A stretch of DNA of 64,000 bases from a bacterium. Lineage in GTDB: Bacteria; Cyanobacteriota; Vampirovibrionia; Obscuribacterales; Obscuribacteraceae. Below, one piece after another: positions 27,542 through 36,605 of this stretch; the stretch's first letter is position 1; the number at the start of each line of letters is the position of its first letter. The notes under the pieces were generated by a model. It searched no databases and was not told where the DNA came from. It worked only from the letters and a program-made list of their open reading frames with translations. The position numbers and the translations under genes were made by a program. The stretch is from contig JAGOSY010000002.1 of the NCBI GenBank assembly GCA_018062085.1, positions 248,001 to 312,000 on the forward strand, in the 5' to 3' direction.

Positions 27542-27577
27542 CACTTAGCAATTCACTAAGCAATTCACTTAGCAATA
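27542..27577 (+). repeat. three tandem 12-bp iterons in the purF/purE divergent region
   Basis: Three consecutive 12-base units, CACTTAGCAATT (27542-27553), CACTAAGCAATT (27554-27565) and CACTTAGCAATA (27566-27577), with exactly 12-base period and only two changes. They end four bases before the candidate purE -35 element, so a protein bound here would contact RNA polymerase. This position suits a regulator of both purine operons. Confidence 0.7.
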
Positions 27578-27580
27578 GAG

Positions 27581-27610
27581 TTTACCCCTTCACAACTTTT
27601 TAAGTAATAA
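27581..27610 (+). promoter_or_regulatory. candidate purEK promoter
   Basis: TTTACC (27581-27586) and TAATAA (27605-27610) are separated by 18 bases, which would give a transcript starting near 27617 with a leader of about 20 bases carrying the GAGG ribosome binding site at 27628. The iterons lie immediately upstream. Confidence 0.4.
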
Positions 27611-27638
27611 TGATCCTGAAAGTTTATGAGGCCCTTCG

Positions 27639-28127
27639 ATGACCACTCCAATTGTCTCAGTTGTTATGGGCAGCAAGTCTGACTGGGAGACTATGCGGCA
27701 TGCCAATGAAGTACTTGATGAATTTGAGATTGCCCACGAGTGCAAAATCGTCTCCGCTCATCGCACTCCACAACTATTAGCTGAATTTGCCACCACCGCA
27801 GAAGGGCGTGGCATTGAAGTGGTGATTGCCGGTGCTGGCGGTGCCGCCCATTTACCTGGCATGATTGCCGCTCAAACTTTGGTGCCAGTGCTCGGTGTGC
27901 CTGTAGAGAGCCATGCTCTAAAAGGGCTTGATTCGCTGCTTTCAATTGTACAGATGCCAGCAGGTATTCCTACTGGTACTTTAGCAATTGGTAGAGCAGG
28001 GGCCATTAATGCCGCACTACTGGCAGTGGCAATTCTGGCTAACAAACGACCAGCACTTAGAGAAAAGTTGCGCGCTTATCGTCAAGTGCAGACCGATAAA
28101 GTTTTAGGAGATGTTTTACCTCTATGA
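27639..28127 (+). CDS. purE: N5-carboxyaminoimidazole ribonucleotide mutase
   Basis: PurE (class I) rearranges N5-CAIR to CAIR. The 162 residues match closely: [12 protein letters not shown] at the start, the KIVSAHRTP loop with catalytic His, [15 protein letters not shown], and [20 protein letters not shown] with the closing helix. GAGG lies seven bases upstream of ATG. It overlaps purK by four bases (ATGA). Confidence 0.98.
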   Translation: MTTPIVSVVMGSKSDWETMRHANEVLDEFEIAHECKIVSAHRTPQLLAEFATTAEGRGIEVVIAGAGGAAHLPGMIAAQTLVPVLGVPVESHALKGLDSLLSIVQMPAGIPTGTLAIGRAGAINAALLAVAILANKRPALREKLRAYRQVQTDKVLGDVLPL

Positions 28128-29272
28128 AAGTACTTCAACCGGGTGCCACCATTGGTATGCTCGGTGGCGGGCAGTTAGGGCGCATGTTCTGCGTGGCCGC
28201 GCGCGAAATGGGCTACAAGGTTCATGTTTATAGCGATGAAGAAAAGAGTCCTGCTGGTCATGTAAGCGATAAGCTCGTCTGCGCCTCATATTTAGATGAA
28301 CAAGCTTTAGCCCATTTTGCTGCTGAAGTTGATGTTGTTACCCTTGAGTTTGAAAATATTCCCGTTGAGACCATCAAGATTTTGTCACGAACAACCCCGG
28401 TTTATCCTGGTGCTGAAACTCTATATGTAGCGCAAAATCGTGAGCGGGAGAAACAGTTTTTGGCTGCCAATGGCTTTCCTGTTGGTGCCTTTGCTCTGAT
28501 TAAGTCAGCTGATCAACTAACTGCTCTAGAACAAGTTGGTTTTCCGTCGGTATTAAAAACTGCTGGTTTTGGCTACGATGGCAAAGGCCAGCGCATTGTG
28601 CGCAACATGGAAGAAGCTAAACTGGCTTTTGCTGAGCTCGGTCAAGTTAGTAAGCAAACTGAAGTTGTGGCTGAGTCTTTGATTACCATCGACAAAGAGT
28701 TTTCTGTTATTGGCGCCCGCAATTATCAAGCAAATGAGGCTGTTTTTGCTTATTTCGGACCGATTGAAAATAAGCATGTTAACCATATTCTTGATGTTTC
28801 TTCTGTTCCAGCTAGGCTATCCCAACATCTAGTAGAACAGGCGGCAAACATCACCGCTGCCATTATGGACAAGCTCGATTGTGTTGGCCTGCTTTGTGTG
28901 GAGTTCTTTCTTAGCGATGAAGGAGTCTTATTGGTCAATGAATTAGCGCCGAGGCCCCATAATTCTGGTCATCTCACCATAGAAGCTTGCCCAACCAGCC
29001 AGTTTGAGCAGCAAGTGCGAGCTGTTTGTGGCCTTACTCTTGGTGCCACTGTGCCATTTCACTCGGCAGCCATGGTCAATTTGCTAGGAGATCTATGGCT
29101 GAGTGGTAGCCATCCCAATTTTGCCGCGGCACTGGCCATTAGCCAGGCTCACTTGCACCTCTATGGCAAAGAAGAGGCCAGGACCGGTCGTAAGATGGGT
29201 CATATTACAACAGTGGCCGAATCAAGTTCTCTAGCTGTTGAACTGGCTTTAAGGGCCCGTGCCAGTCTTTAG
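28124..29272 (+). CDS. purK: N5-carboxyaminoimidazole ribonucleotide synthase
   Basis: PurK uses ATP and bicarbonate to carboxylate AIR to N5-CAIR, which PurE then rearranges; the four-base overlap with purE matches the shared pathway. The 382-residue ATP-grasp enzyme has [12 protein letters not shown] (about residue 10), [10 protein letters not shown], the [12 protein letters not shown] glycine-rich loop and [17 protein letters not shown], all PurK landmarks. A strong terminator follows. Confidence 0.97.
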   Translation: MKVLQPGATIGMLGGGQLGRMFCVAAREMGYKVHVYSDEEKSPAGHVSDKLVCASYLDEQALAHFAAEVDVVTLEFENIPVETIKILSRTTPVYPGAETLYVAQNREREKQFLAANGFPVGAFALIKSADQLTALEQVGFPSVLKTAGFGYDGKGQRIVRNMEEAKLAFAELGQVSKQTEVVAESLITIDKEFSVIGARNYQANEAVFAYFGPIENKHVNHILDVSSVPARLSQHLVEQAANITAAIMDKLDCVGLLCVEFFLSDEGVLLVNELAPRPHNSGHLTIEACPTSQFEQQVRAVCGLTLGATVPFHSAAMVNLLGDLWLSGSHPNFAAALAISQAHLHLYGKEEARTGRKMGHITTVAESSSLAVELALRARASL

Positions 29273-29294
29273 TAATTAATAGTCAGTACTAACA

Positions 29295-29325
29295 AGAAAG
29301 GCCAGGAGCTAGTCCTGGCCTTTCT
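29295..29325. terminator. strong hairpin terminator between purK and the RNA helicase gene
   Basis: AGAAAGGCCAGGA (29295-29307) and TCCTGGCCTTTCT (29313-29325) form a perfect 13-bp stem with a five-base loop. T-rich sequence follows on the plus strand and, less perfectly, on the minus strand, so it may serve both convergent genes. Confidence 0.85.
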
Positions 29326-29364
29326 CTTCTACTTAGTTCTCAATTGCAGTTCTGAATATGAGGT

Positions 29365-30534
29365 CTAAACTACTCTTCTTCTTCCTGAATTTTTGAAGCG
29401 GCGAGCAGGCACAACCTTGCGTGCTTCTGGCTTGCCTTCTTGTTCGAGTTGGCGACCCATTACTTTTTCGATATCGCGAATCAAGTAACGTTGTTCGTCG
29501 TTAACGAATGAGAGGGCTACACCAGCACGACCAGCGCGACCAGTCCGACCGATTCTGTGTACATAGTCTTCAGGTGAATCAGGCAAATCGTAGTTGACTA
29601 CGTGTGAAATTGATGGAATATCGAGACCACGAGCAGCAACGTCAGTGGCAACAAGCACCTTGAAGCGACCATCGCGATAGCGCGATAGAGTTTTTTCACG
29701 TTGGCTTTGGCTAATATCACCGTGAATTTCTTCAGCTAATACATTGGCATCGCGCAATCTGCCTCTAACCCAACCGGCTCTGCGTTTGGTCTTTGTGAAA
29801 ACAATCACTGAACTCATTTCTAGTTCGGCAATTAGTTTTACCAAGAGGGCGTCTTTGCCGAATTCGGTAACATGGTAGAGCTTTTGATCGATAGCAGTAG
29901 GCTCGATTTGGCTCGATTTGGCTTTTACTGTAATGGGGTTTTTGAGGAATTCAGCAGCCAATCGGTGAACGCGATTGTCGATGGTGGCTGAGAACATTAC
30001 TGTTTGACGTTCTTTTTTTAGTTGTGAAATGACTTTGCGAATTTGTGGCATGAAGCCCATATCGAGAAGTCTGTCGCCTTCGTCTAGAACTAGAATTTCA
30101 ACGCCTGACACATCGGCAATTCGGCGCTCTACCATGTCGAGCAAGCGACCGGGAGTAGCAACGATGATATCAACTCCACGCTTGAGAGCGCGGCTTTGCT
30201 TCTCGTAACCGGTGCCACCGTAAAGAGTGACACAGCGAAGTTTATTGTACTTAGAGAACTTGACGAACTGTTCTTCTACTTGAAGAGCTAATTCACGGGT
30301 TGGCACCATAACTAGTGCTCTTGGTCTTTTTTCTGGTTCTTGCAGACATTCAATGATGGGCAGTGCGAAAGCAGCAGTTTTACCTGAGCCTGTTTGAGCT
30401 GAGCCCATGATGTCTACGCCAGACAACAATAATGGAATAGTGTTCAGTTGAATTTCGGTCGGTTCAACGTATTCTGCGTCTACAAGCGCAGACAGAGTAG
30501 ACTTGGACAAGCCAAGTTCAGCAAATGTGGTCAA
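29365..30534 (-). CDS. DEAD-box-family ATP-dependent RNA helicase (motif II is DEGD)
   Basis: A 389-residue superfamily 2 RNA helicase with Q motif (FAELGLSKSTL through EPTEIQ), motif I AQTGSGKT, Ia PTRELALQ, III SAT, and RGLDIPSISHVVNYD and HRIGRTGRAGRAG in the second RecA domain. Motif II reads DEGD instead of DEAD (GAA GGC GAC on the minus strand). It has only a short Arg-rich tail (RRFKNSGRRRVV), as in compact RhlE-like enzymes. The start is TTG 30534 with AAAGGA seven bases upstream. It lies downstream of an RRM RNA-binding protein on the same strand, a pair compatible with cold or RNA-structure stress. The leader of about 270 bases could hold regulatory structure. Confidence 0.95.
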   Translation of the reverse strand: MTTFAELGLSKSTLSALVDAEYVEPTEIQLNTIPLLLSGVDIMGSAQTGSGKTAAFALPIIECLQEPEKRPRALVMVPTRELALQVEEQFVKFSKYNKLRCVTLYGGTGYEKQSRALKRGVDIIVATPGRLLDMVERRIADVSGVEILVLDEGDRLLDMGFMPQIRKVISQLKKERQTVMFSATIDNRVHRLAAEFLKNPITVKAKSSQIEPTAIDQKLYHVTEFGKDALLVKLIAELEMSSVIVFTKTKRRAGWVRGRLRDANVLAEEIHGDISQSQREKTLSRYRDGRFKVLVATDVAARGLDIPSISHVVNYDLPDSPEDYVHRIGRTGRAGRAGVALSFVNDEQRYLIRDIEKVMGRQLEQEGKPEARKVVPARRFKNSGRRRVV

Positions 30535-30801
30535 TTTAGAATCCTTTATATAACAACGGCTAACAAGCCAGTACCTATCTATTTGCGATCCATTTAAATT
30601 GGATGGATACCTTGCCCCTGATTTCTCTGGGTTCTTGATTGCTCAAGGATAGACAAGGACGTTCTGCGCAATCGACGGTGATGACCAGTTCATGGCTTAA
30701 AAACCATCGTTTTTTCAGAATCTATCGCAGCATGCCACATATCATCACTGGATGTCAATGTAGAAATGTTGCAAACTAACTTATGTGAACTAAGCTGGGG
30801 T

Positions 30802-31101
30802 TCATTTTGCCCCGAATTGATACCATTTACGGTCGCTCTTCTGCTTTTGTCCTGGTTGCTCGGTCAGGGTGAGGTTCAGTCTGCGACCGCTGATATCGTG
30901 GCCATTGAGGTTAGTTACGGCGTCAGCGGCTTCACTAGAGCTGCCCATCTCGACAAAGGCATAACCTCGATTGGTGCCGGTTCTTGGGTCTTTGGGCAGA
31001 TCAACAGAAACCACAGTGCCTACAATTGTGGCGAATAACTCTTTGATTTGGTGCTCAGTAACTGCTGTAGCCAGGTTTCCTACTAGTATTTTGTTATTCA
31101 T
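30802..31101 (-). CDS. single-RRM RNA-binding protein
   Basis: A 99-residue protein consisting almost entirely of one RNA recognition motif: RNP2 is KILVGNL (residues 4-10) and RNP1 is RGYAFVEM (about 44-51), both with the aromatic or hydrophobic positions that stack on RNA. A short Gln/Lys tail follows. Such single-RRM proteins are typical of cyanobacteria (Rbp family, often cold-inducible), supporting the phylum-level placement. The frame is open to 31242, but the first 47 residues there do not look like protein, so I start at ATG 31101. The start lacks a clear Shine-Dalgarno, and the region 31102-31333 is probably a long leader. Confidence 0.9.
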   Translation of the reverse strand: MNNKILVGNLATAVTEHQIKELFATIVGTVVSVDLPKDPRTGTNRGYAFVEMGSSSEAADAVTNLNGHDISGRRLNLTLTEQPGQKQKSDRKWYQFGAK

Positions 31102-31333
31102 TTTTATTGTTCTTCGGGGTTTTTCAGAGGTATTCCAGAAATCTTTCAGCGTAGTTACAGTCTTACTTCGCGAGTTATTGCACGATAAATTGGGCTTCGC
31201 GGAACAAACGAAACACACGACATTATCGCCATCTGTTTGCATTATGACAGAGATCTAAGAATCAGGCTGAGTAATTTCGGCCTACTTAGGGGTCTTAGCC
31301 CACTTCAGTGTCAAGAGAAGGTTAATTCTCTTT

Positions 31334-31681
31334 CTAATAGCGATTACAGTCGGGGTTATATTCAGAAACTAGCTGTTCTTGAACGCTAGCTCTCTCCCAA
31401 CGTGTCGAATCAGGCATTGCCAGAATGAAGACAAAGAGCTCACTCTCGTCGCCGCCGTTGTTGGCCCAGAAATCCAAAACATGGTTGTGACTTCTAAGAG
31501 CTTGTTGTGAGAGATCATCAGCCTGGCCAAAGTACAGAACAGTATGGGCTTTGGGTTTGTTGGCTGGGTCTTGCTTGTAAGTGATGGCATAGACCGCTGG
31601 TAGCATTGGTGGTGCCCAGTTGTTGAGTGTTCCACCGGGATTGAACTTGAACCGTTGGCGCTTGCCCCAAGAAATACTCAT
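31334..31681 (-). CDS. GIY-YIG-like small protein
   Basis: A 115-residue protein with features of the GIY-YIG fold: PAVYAITYK in place of the GIY strand, VLYFGQADDL in place of the YIG strand, a helix with LRSHNH, a catalytic-region Glu in QEQLVSEYNP and the terminal Asn of NPDCNRY. GIY-YIG domains are usually DNA nucleases. The family's Arg after the YIG strand is not obvious, so catalysis is uncertain. ATG 31681 has AGGAT seven bases upstream. It stands alone between the RRM gene and the divergent TPR gene. Confidence 0.65.
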   Translation of the reverse strand: MSISWGKRQRFKFNPGGTLNNWAPPMLPAVYAITYKQDPANKPKAHTVLYFGQADDLSQQALRSHNHVLDFWANNGGDESELFVFILAMPDSTRWERASVQEQLVSEYNPDCNRY

Positions 31682-31850
31682 GTTCTATCCTTTTTTTTGC
31701 TCAGCAATATATCGATTAACTAGCATGACATATGTTGCCCTAATTTGCCACTGGTCTTGGCCTCTAGCCAGCCACTGCTGTTAGAATTAGGTGATTTACT
31801 CGGTTACTGCTAAGCAATGAGTTCATGGATAAACTTCATCGTGGATAAAT

Positions 31851-32564
31851 GTGATTATGATTAACGGTCTAGAACAGCAGTCTCACTGGCGGAATGTCTT
31901 GATTCTCGCCCAGCAAGCTGAGGTAAAAGGCAATTTTACTGTGGCAGAAGAGCATTTCAAAGAAGCTCTTAGCTTGGCCAAGCAATTGCCTGATTCTCCC
32001 CACAGTGTCTTACTTAGCCTCAACCGCTTAGGCGAGCTTTATCGCCTCAAAGACGATTTTAAGCAAGCTGAAGATTGTTATCGCCAAGCTTATGAGCTCG
32101 CTGCTTCTAGTGCTAATGAAGATAAGGGTCTAATTAAGGCTCAAGCGGCAATTCTGGCAAAAATGTTAGTGGCTCAATCACGCATTGACGAGGCTCTTGA
32201 GTTTGATTTAGCTGAAGAGGTCTATCTCGATGCCGCTGGTATTGCCCTTTTGGCCGGTAAGAAAGAGTTGGCTCTGCAGTATTTAGCGAGTGGCATAAAG
32301 TTTCTTGAGCAAGAATGCCCAGAGCAAAACAAGAGCCAAGCTCTTCACTTTCTCTCTTATGCTCGCCTCTTGCAGACAGCCGGCCAAAACGAAAAAGCTG
32401 AAAGTGTCTTTAGATTGGCTCTCTCTTGTCACGAAGCGGCTGGTCAGATTGATCCATTTCTTATTACTTCAATCGTGGATGGTCTCGCTCGGGTTCTCAA
32501 TGAGCAGTCCCGCGCCGATGAGGCTAACGAATTGTGGGAGAAGTATCGCCAATACAACGTATAG
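31851..32564 (+). CDS. cytoplasmic TPR protein
   Basis: A 237-residue protein made of TPR-like helical pairs: FTVAEEHFKEALSLAKQ, DDFKQAEDCYRQAYELA, GKKELALQYLASGIKF, GQNEKAESVFRLALSCHEA and SRADEANELWEKYRQ. There is no signal peptide or membrane segment. TPRs mediate protein-protein contacts; no partner is evident. GTG 31851 and ATG 31857 are both possible starts. Confidence 0.75.
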   Translation: MIMINGLEQQSHWRNVLILAQQAEVKGNFTVAEEHFKEALSLAKQLPDSPHSVLLSLNRLGELYRLKDDFKQAEDCYRQAYELAASSANEDKGLIKAQAAILAKMLVAQSRIDEALEFDLAEEVYLDAAGIALLAGKKELALQYLASGIKFLEQECPEQNKSQALHFLSYARLLQTAGQNEKAESVFRLALSCHEAAGQIDPFLITSIVDGLARVLNEQSRADEANELWEKYRQYNV

Positions 32565-32648
32565 GGTCGGGCCGGAACATGTTACAAATGGTCTTTTGTA
32601 TAACGGCTCTCCATCATGCTGCAGCTCAGGGCTGGTATTGTTTTGTCT

Positions 32649-33860
32649 ATGGAAGACAAGCAGCGAGCGCGAATTATCATGGCAGCGTGTGCCCTCACCC
32701 TCTTAGCTGGTTTGAATACAGGTTGGACCGGCCCGCTCATCCCTAAAATCGCTCAAATTAAGGGCATAGACCTAGTTTTGGCCGGTTCAATTGTTAGTGT
32801 CAGTGCTTCAGGCAGTATGCTGATGTTGCTGCTCGGTAAAGTAATTTGTGAAAAGTTAGGCAGTCGCAATAGTCTGCGCTTAGCTGCTGTTATTGCTGGC
32901 ATTGGTATGGTCACCATAGCAGTGGCACCGGGTTTGGTGGTGCTCGCTATCGGAGCCTTTGTTATTGGCTGTGGCACAGGTCTAAATAGTATTGCCTCGA
33001 CAACTAGCGTTTTGCTCAGTGACACTGCCAGTAGTGCGGCAGCCTTGAACAAAGTAAATTTGTTTTTTGGCATTGGTGCTCTAGCCGGGCCTCTTGTGGC
33101 TTGGGCTGGCCTTAGTAGCCCTTGGTCATTTCACATCGTTTATCTGTTTGGTGCTGCTTTTGCTTTTGTTTGTGCGTTGGTGCTCAAGATTCAAAATCCC
33201 GGAAAGAAGTTTACCGCTGTTAGTCAGCCAGCCACTGGCAATATCAAACAACCGGTTTTGTGGCTCTTTGCCTTGGTTGTCTTTCTTTATGTCGGTATGG
33301 AAGTAAGCTCGGCGGCCTGGTTATTTACTTTCTTGCAGAAGTACAGTGCCCTAGATTTAGCCTTAGCTTCAATTAGTATGACTGTGCTCTGGGCTGGTCT
33401 GACGCTTGGTCGTACAATAAGTGTGTTTCTTTGCGGCCGCTGCTCGTCGATAAAGATAACGCTGTTAGGAATGGCTTTAGCTGCCTCTTCTCTTCTGGCA
33501 TTGGCCTGCTTTAGTAATTTGGGTATGGGCACGCTGGCTCTAGTGCTTCTTTTGGGTTTGGGTTATGGTCCTATTTTTCCCAATGTTCTTGCTGCTGCCA
33601 ACGAGCACTTCATGCCTGATACCACAACTACTTCAAGCGTGGTAATTACTTCTGGTGCTGTTGGTGGTATCACCCTGCCCCTTTTTGCCGGTTATGGTTT
33701 TACCCATTTAAGTTGGCAGCTCGGCATGCTTTTCTTGTTTGCTGTCTGCACCTCGATGCTCGCTCTCTATCTACTGTTGCTTAAAATTGTCACCAAGAAA
33801 ACTCAAGGAAAAGGTGAAGCTGAATTCGATAGTCAGGATTTGCCTGCAATAGGTGTCTAG
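32649..33860 (+). CDS. MFS transporter
   Basis: A polytopic membrane protein of about 403 aa with 12 predicted hydrophobic segments and a charged central loop (KIQNPGKKFTAVSQPATGNIKQP), the classical two-times-six MFS layout. The first helix has TLLAGLNTGWTGPLIPKI, and the segment between helices 2 and 3 (GKVICEKLGSRNSLR) is a diverged MFS loop motif. The overall look is that of FucP/sugar or Fsr-like exporters; the substrate is not determinable. The start is uncertain: the frame is open from 32616, and I prefer ATG 32649 just before the charged MEDKQRAR stretch. The stop is directly followed by the TTG of the next gene. Confidence 0.85.
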   Translation: MEDKQRARIIMAACALTLLAGLNTGWTGPLIPKIAQIKGIDLVLAGSIVSVSASGSMLMLLLGKVICEKLGSRNSLRLAAVIAGIGMVTIAVAPGLVVLAIGAFVIGCGTGLNSIASTTSVLLSDTASSAAALNKVNLFFGIGALAGPLVAWAGLSSPWSFHIVYLFGAAFAFVCALVLKIQNPGKKFTAVSQPATGNIKQPVLWLFALVVFLYVGMEVSSAAWLFTFLQKYSALDLALASISMTVLWAGLTLGRTISVFLCGRCSSIKITLLGMALAASSLLALACFSNLGMGTLALVLLLGLGYGPIFPNVLAAANEHFMPDTTTTSSVVITSGAVGGITLPLFAGYGFTHLSWQLGMLFLFAVCTSMLALYLLLLKIVTKKTQGKGEAEFDSQDLPAIGV

Positions 33861-34505
33861 TTGACTGAAATTTTAGAGTCGGTCTTTGAAAATTATCGAG
33901 CATTGCAAAGCTATAGTGACAGCGGCACAGTTGCTGTCGAAATTGAGTCGATTGGCAAAAAGTTTAGCGGTGAAAAGAAGCTTTTGACCGGTAGTGTTTT
34001 TACCACTAGTTTTATGCGCAATGCGCTTGGAAGCGTTAAAGAACCTCATCTTTTTCGCTATCAATTCACTAGTACCGGGCATTTTGCCGAACTTAAAGAG
34101 GACAACCTCAACTTCATTTGCTCCAACCATGAGGGGGTATTTAAACGCTCTCCGGAAGAGGGTTTAGGTCCATGCCCAAGTTTGGCCTTAGCGGTGGCCG
34201 ATACTGCTGCTGTCTCTTTTGCCGGTTCCTATTACATTGCTTCGCTCTTGATGGCCGGTATTGTTGAAGGTCGTCAATGGTTCTTTAACCGACTAAGCGA
34301 TATAGAAGTGCTGAACAATACTGATCAGATTCATTTGCGAGCCAAGATTAAAGATGGCCTAGTCGATCTCTTTATCGATGCTGAGCAGTTAATCTTCCGT
34401 CGAATGATTGTTGCCCGGCCAACATCGACGGCTAAATTTGTATGGCAAGATACCGTTTTGAATGGCGAGATTAATACCCGAGTATTTGACCAGTATCGCT
34501 TTTGA
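33861..34505 (+). CDS. hypothetical protein, possible LolA-like fold
   Basis: A 214-residue protein starting at a TTG that touches the MFS stop codon, so it is translationally coupled to the transporter. The layout ILESVFENYRALQSYSDSGTV, then GSVFTTSFMRN and LFRYQFTSTGHF resembles LolA or DUF2092-like lipoprotein-binding half-barrels (helix, then antiparallel strands carrying oxidised hydrophobic surfaces). Unlike those families it lacks a signal peptide. I do not recognise the family firmly. Confidence 0.55.
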   Translation: MTEILESVFENYRALQSYSDSGTVAVEIESIGKKFSGEKKLLTGSVFTTSFMRNALGSVKEPHLFRYQFTSTGHFAELKEDNLNFICSNHEGVFKRSPEEGLGPCPSLALAVADTAAVSFAGSYYIASLLMAGIVEGRQWFFNRLSDIEVLNNTDQIHLRAKIKDGLVDLFIDAEQLIFRRMIVARPTSTAKFVWQDTVLNGEINTRVFDQYRF

Positions 34506-34588
34506 AAGCTATCTATTTAAATTCTAGTATGGGGTTTAGAGCTTCTTCTTGATTGGCATAGAAAAATAGCCAGCTGGAGGAATTTTGC

Positions 34589-36583
34589 ATGCCCCGTGAT
34601 CTACCAATAGGAAACGGCAATGTACTGATTAACTTTGATAAGCAGTATCGTGTGCGCGATATTTATTATCCCCATGTTGGCCAGGAGAATCAGACTGTCG
34701 GAAGAGTCAATCATTTTGGCGTCTGGGTTGATGGTCAGTTTGCCTGGGTGCAGGATGGCTGGCAGCTTGAGCGCAAGTATTGCAAAGAAACCCTGGTGAC
34801 CGATGTTCTATTGCGGCATGACAAGCTCAAGCTTGAAATTGTTATCCACGACATGGTTGATTTCTTTGCTAATTTCTTTTTGCGCGAATTGCACGTTAAA
34901 GACCTCAGTGGTAAAGCGCGTGATGTCAGAATTTTCTTCCACCAAGATTTTAGTATTGCCGAGAATGACGTTGGTGATACGGCTTTTTATGATCCCAGAA
35001 CCTCTTCTGTAATTCACTACAAGAAGAACCGTTGGTTTTTAGTTAACACTAGCAGTCATAAAAAGCTCGGAGTCGAACAATGGGCTGTCGGCAAGAAAAA
35101 TATGGCTGGCCTAGAAGGCACATTTAGAGATGCTGAAGATGGAGCGCTCGGCTGCTTTGCTATTGCTCAAGGCTCAGTTGATTCTACCGTTTCGGTACAT
35201 TTAGATGTTGCCGCCAATAGTGAGAATGTCTGCTACTACTGGATGTGCTTCGGTCATAACTATGAAGACGTGGTAGCTCTTGATGCCGAAGTTAAGAAGC
35301 AGCAGCTTTCACATATTGTCCCTCGCAATCAGAACTACTGGCGTCTTTGGGTTAATCCTGGCCACGTCGATTTTTTGAGTCTGCCGCCCAAAGTAGTTGA
35401 GTTGTACAAACGTAGTTTACTTGTTATTCGCTCGCAAATTGATAATGGTGGTGCCATTATTGCCGCTAACGATCATGATATCACGCAGTTTTCTCGTGAT
35501 ACCTATTCATATATGTGGCCGCGGGATGGTGCTTTGGTTGCCCATGCTTTGACCAAAGCTGGCTATATTGATTTGACTCAAAGATTCTTTAGTTTTTGCA
35601 GCGATGTTATGAAGGAAGAAGGCTACTTGCTGCATAAATATAATCCTGATAAATCTGTTGCCTCAAGTTGGCACCCCTGGCTGCGCGATGGCAAACTTGA
35701 TTTACCTATTCAAGAAGATGAAACCGCCCTTGTGCTCTGGTCTCTCTGGCAGCACTTTATAAAATTTAGAGACATCGAATTTGTGCGGCCCCTCTTTGTT
35801 CATTTAATTAAACACGGTGCTGATTTTCTTGTGCAATTCCGTGATCCTGAGACCAAGTTGCCGCTACCTTCTTACGATCTATGGGAGGAGCGTTATGGTG
35901 TGCATATGTTTACGGTTTGTAGCGTCATCGCTGGTTTGACTGGTGCCTATAATTTTGCCCAAGCACTAGGCGAAGTTGAGCGCGCTGAAATTTATAAGAA
36001 GGCCGCTGAAGAGACTCGCGAAGCCATGATTAAGCACATGTGGAGCGAGAAAGATCAACGCTTTTGTCGCATGGCCACTCGCACCGATGATGGTTACGAT
36101 CTAGATATGACTATTGATGCTGCCATGTATAGCATTTTTGCATTTGCTGGATTGAGCCCCCATGATCCCAAAGTGGTGCTAACCATGAAAGCGATTCGTG
36201 ACCGTCTTTGGATTAAAACCGAGGTTGGTGGCTTAGCTCGCTATGAGAATGACTATTATCATCAGATTTCGCAAGACGTTGACAAAGTACCAGGCAATCC
36301 CTGGTTCATTTGCACCATGTGGCTGGCTCAATATGACATTGCTGCGGCCCGTAGTGCCGATGGTCTGAAAGATGCAGTAGAGATGTTAGAGTGGGTGGCT
36401 GACCACGCCTTGCCCTCCGGTTGTCTTGCAGAGCAAGTGCATCCATTTAACAACGAACCTCTGTCAGTGTCGCCATTAACATGGAGCCATGCTACTTTCG
36501 TTACCTGTGTCTTAGAATATCTAGAGAAGCGCCGACAGTTAATGAGCGAAAGTGTTTTCTCTCATACAATTATTCCTGTTTAG
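34589..36583 (+). CDS. glycoside hydrolase family 15 glucoamylase-like enzyme
   Basis: A 664-residue GH15 protein. The N-terminal beta-sandwich (about 1-270) begins DLPIGNGNVLINFDKQYRVRD, as in bacterial glucoamylases. The (alpha/alpha)6 catalytic domain follows with YSYMWPRDGALVAHAL, LPIQEDETALVLWS, LWEERYGVHMFT containing the general-acid Glu, and GCLAEQVHPF containing the general-base Glu, then PLTWSHA. There is no signal peptide, so it probably acts in the cytoplasm on glycogen or oligosaccharides, releasing glucose or opening trehalose-type bonds; GH15 includes glucoamylase, trehalase and glucodextranase. A GGAGG element eight bases before ATG is near ideal. Confidence 0.92.
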   Translation: MPRDLPIGNGNVLINFDKQYRVRDIYYPHVGQENQTVGRVNHFGVWVDGQFAWVQDGWQLERKYCKETLVTDVLLRHDKLKLEIVIHDMVDFFANFFLRELHVKDLSGKARDVRIFFHQDFSIAENDVGDTAFYDPRTSSVIHYKKNRWFLVNTSSHKKLGVEQWAVGKKNMAGLEGTFRDAEDGALGCFAIAQGSVDSTVSVHLDVAANSENVCYYWMCFGHNYEDVVALDAEVKKQQLSHIVPRNQNYWRLWVNPGHVDFLSLPPKVVELYKRSLLVIRSQIDNGGAIIAANDHDITQFSRDTYSYMWPRDGALVAHALTKAGYIDLTQRFFSFCSDVMKEEGYLLHKYNPDKSVASSWHPWLRDGKLDLPIQEDETALVLWSLWQHFIKFRDIEFVRPLFVHLIKHGADFLVQFRDPETKLPLPSYDLWEERYGVHMFTVCSVIAGLTGAYNFAQALGEVERAEIYKKAAEETREAMIKHMWSEKDQRFCRMATRTDDGYDLDMTIDAAMYSIFAFAGLSPHDPKVVLTMKAIRDRLWIKTEVGGLARYENDYYHQISQDVDKVPGNPWFICTMWLAQYDIAAARSADGLKDAVEMLEWVADHALPSGCLAEQVHPFNNEPLSVSPLTWSHATFVTCVLEYLEKRRQLMSESVFSHTIIPV

Positions 36584-36605
36584 TAAAGCTACTAGTTGCA
36601 ACACT

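Noticed and set aside
30802..31242. Longer RRM protein starting at 31242
   Set aside because: The extra 47 residues are Cys/Ser/Asn-rich without a fold, and ATG 31101 gives exactly a standard RRM N-terminus.
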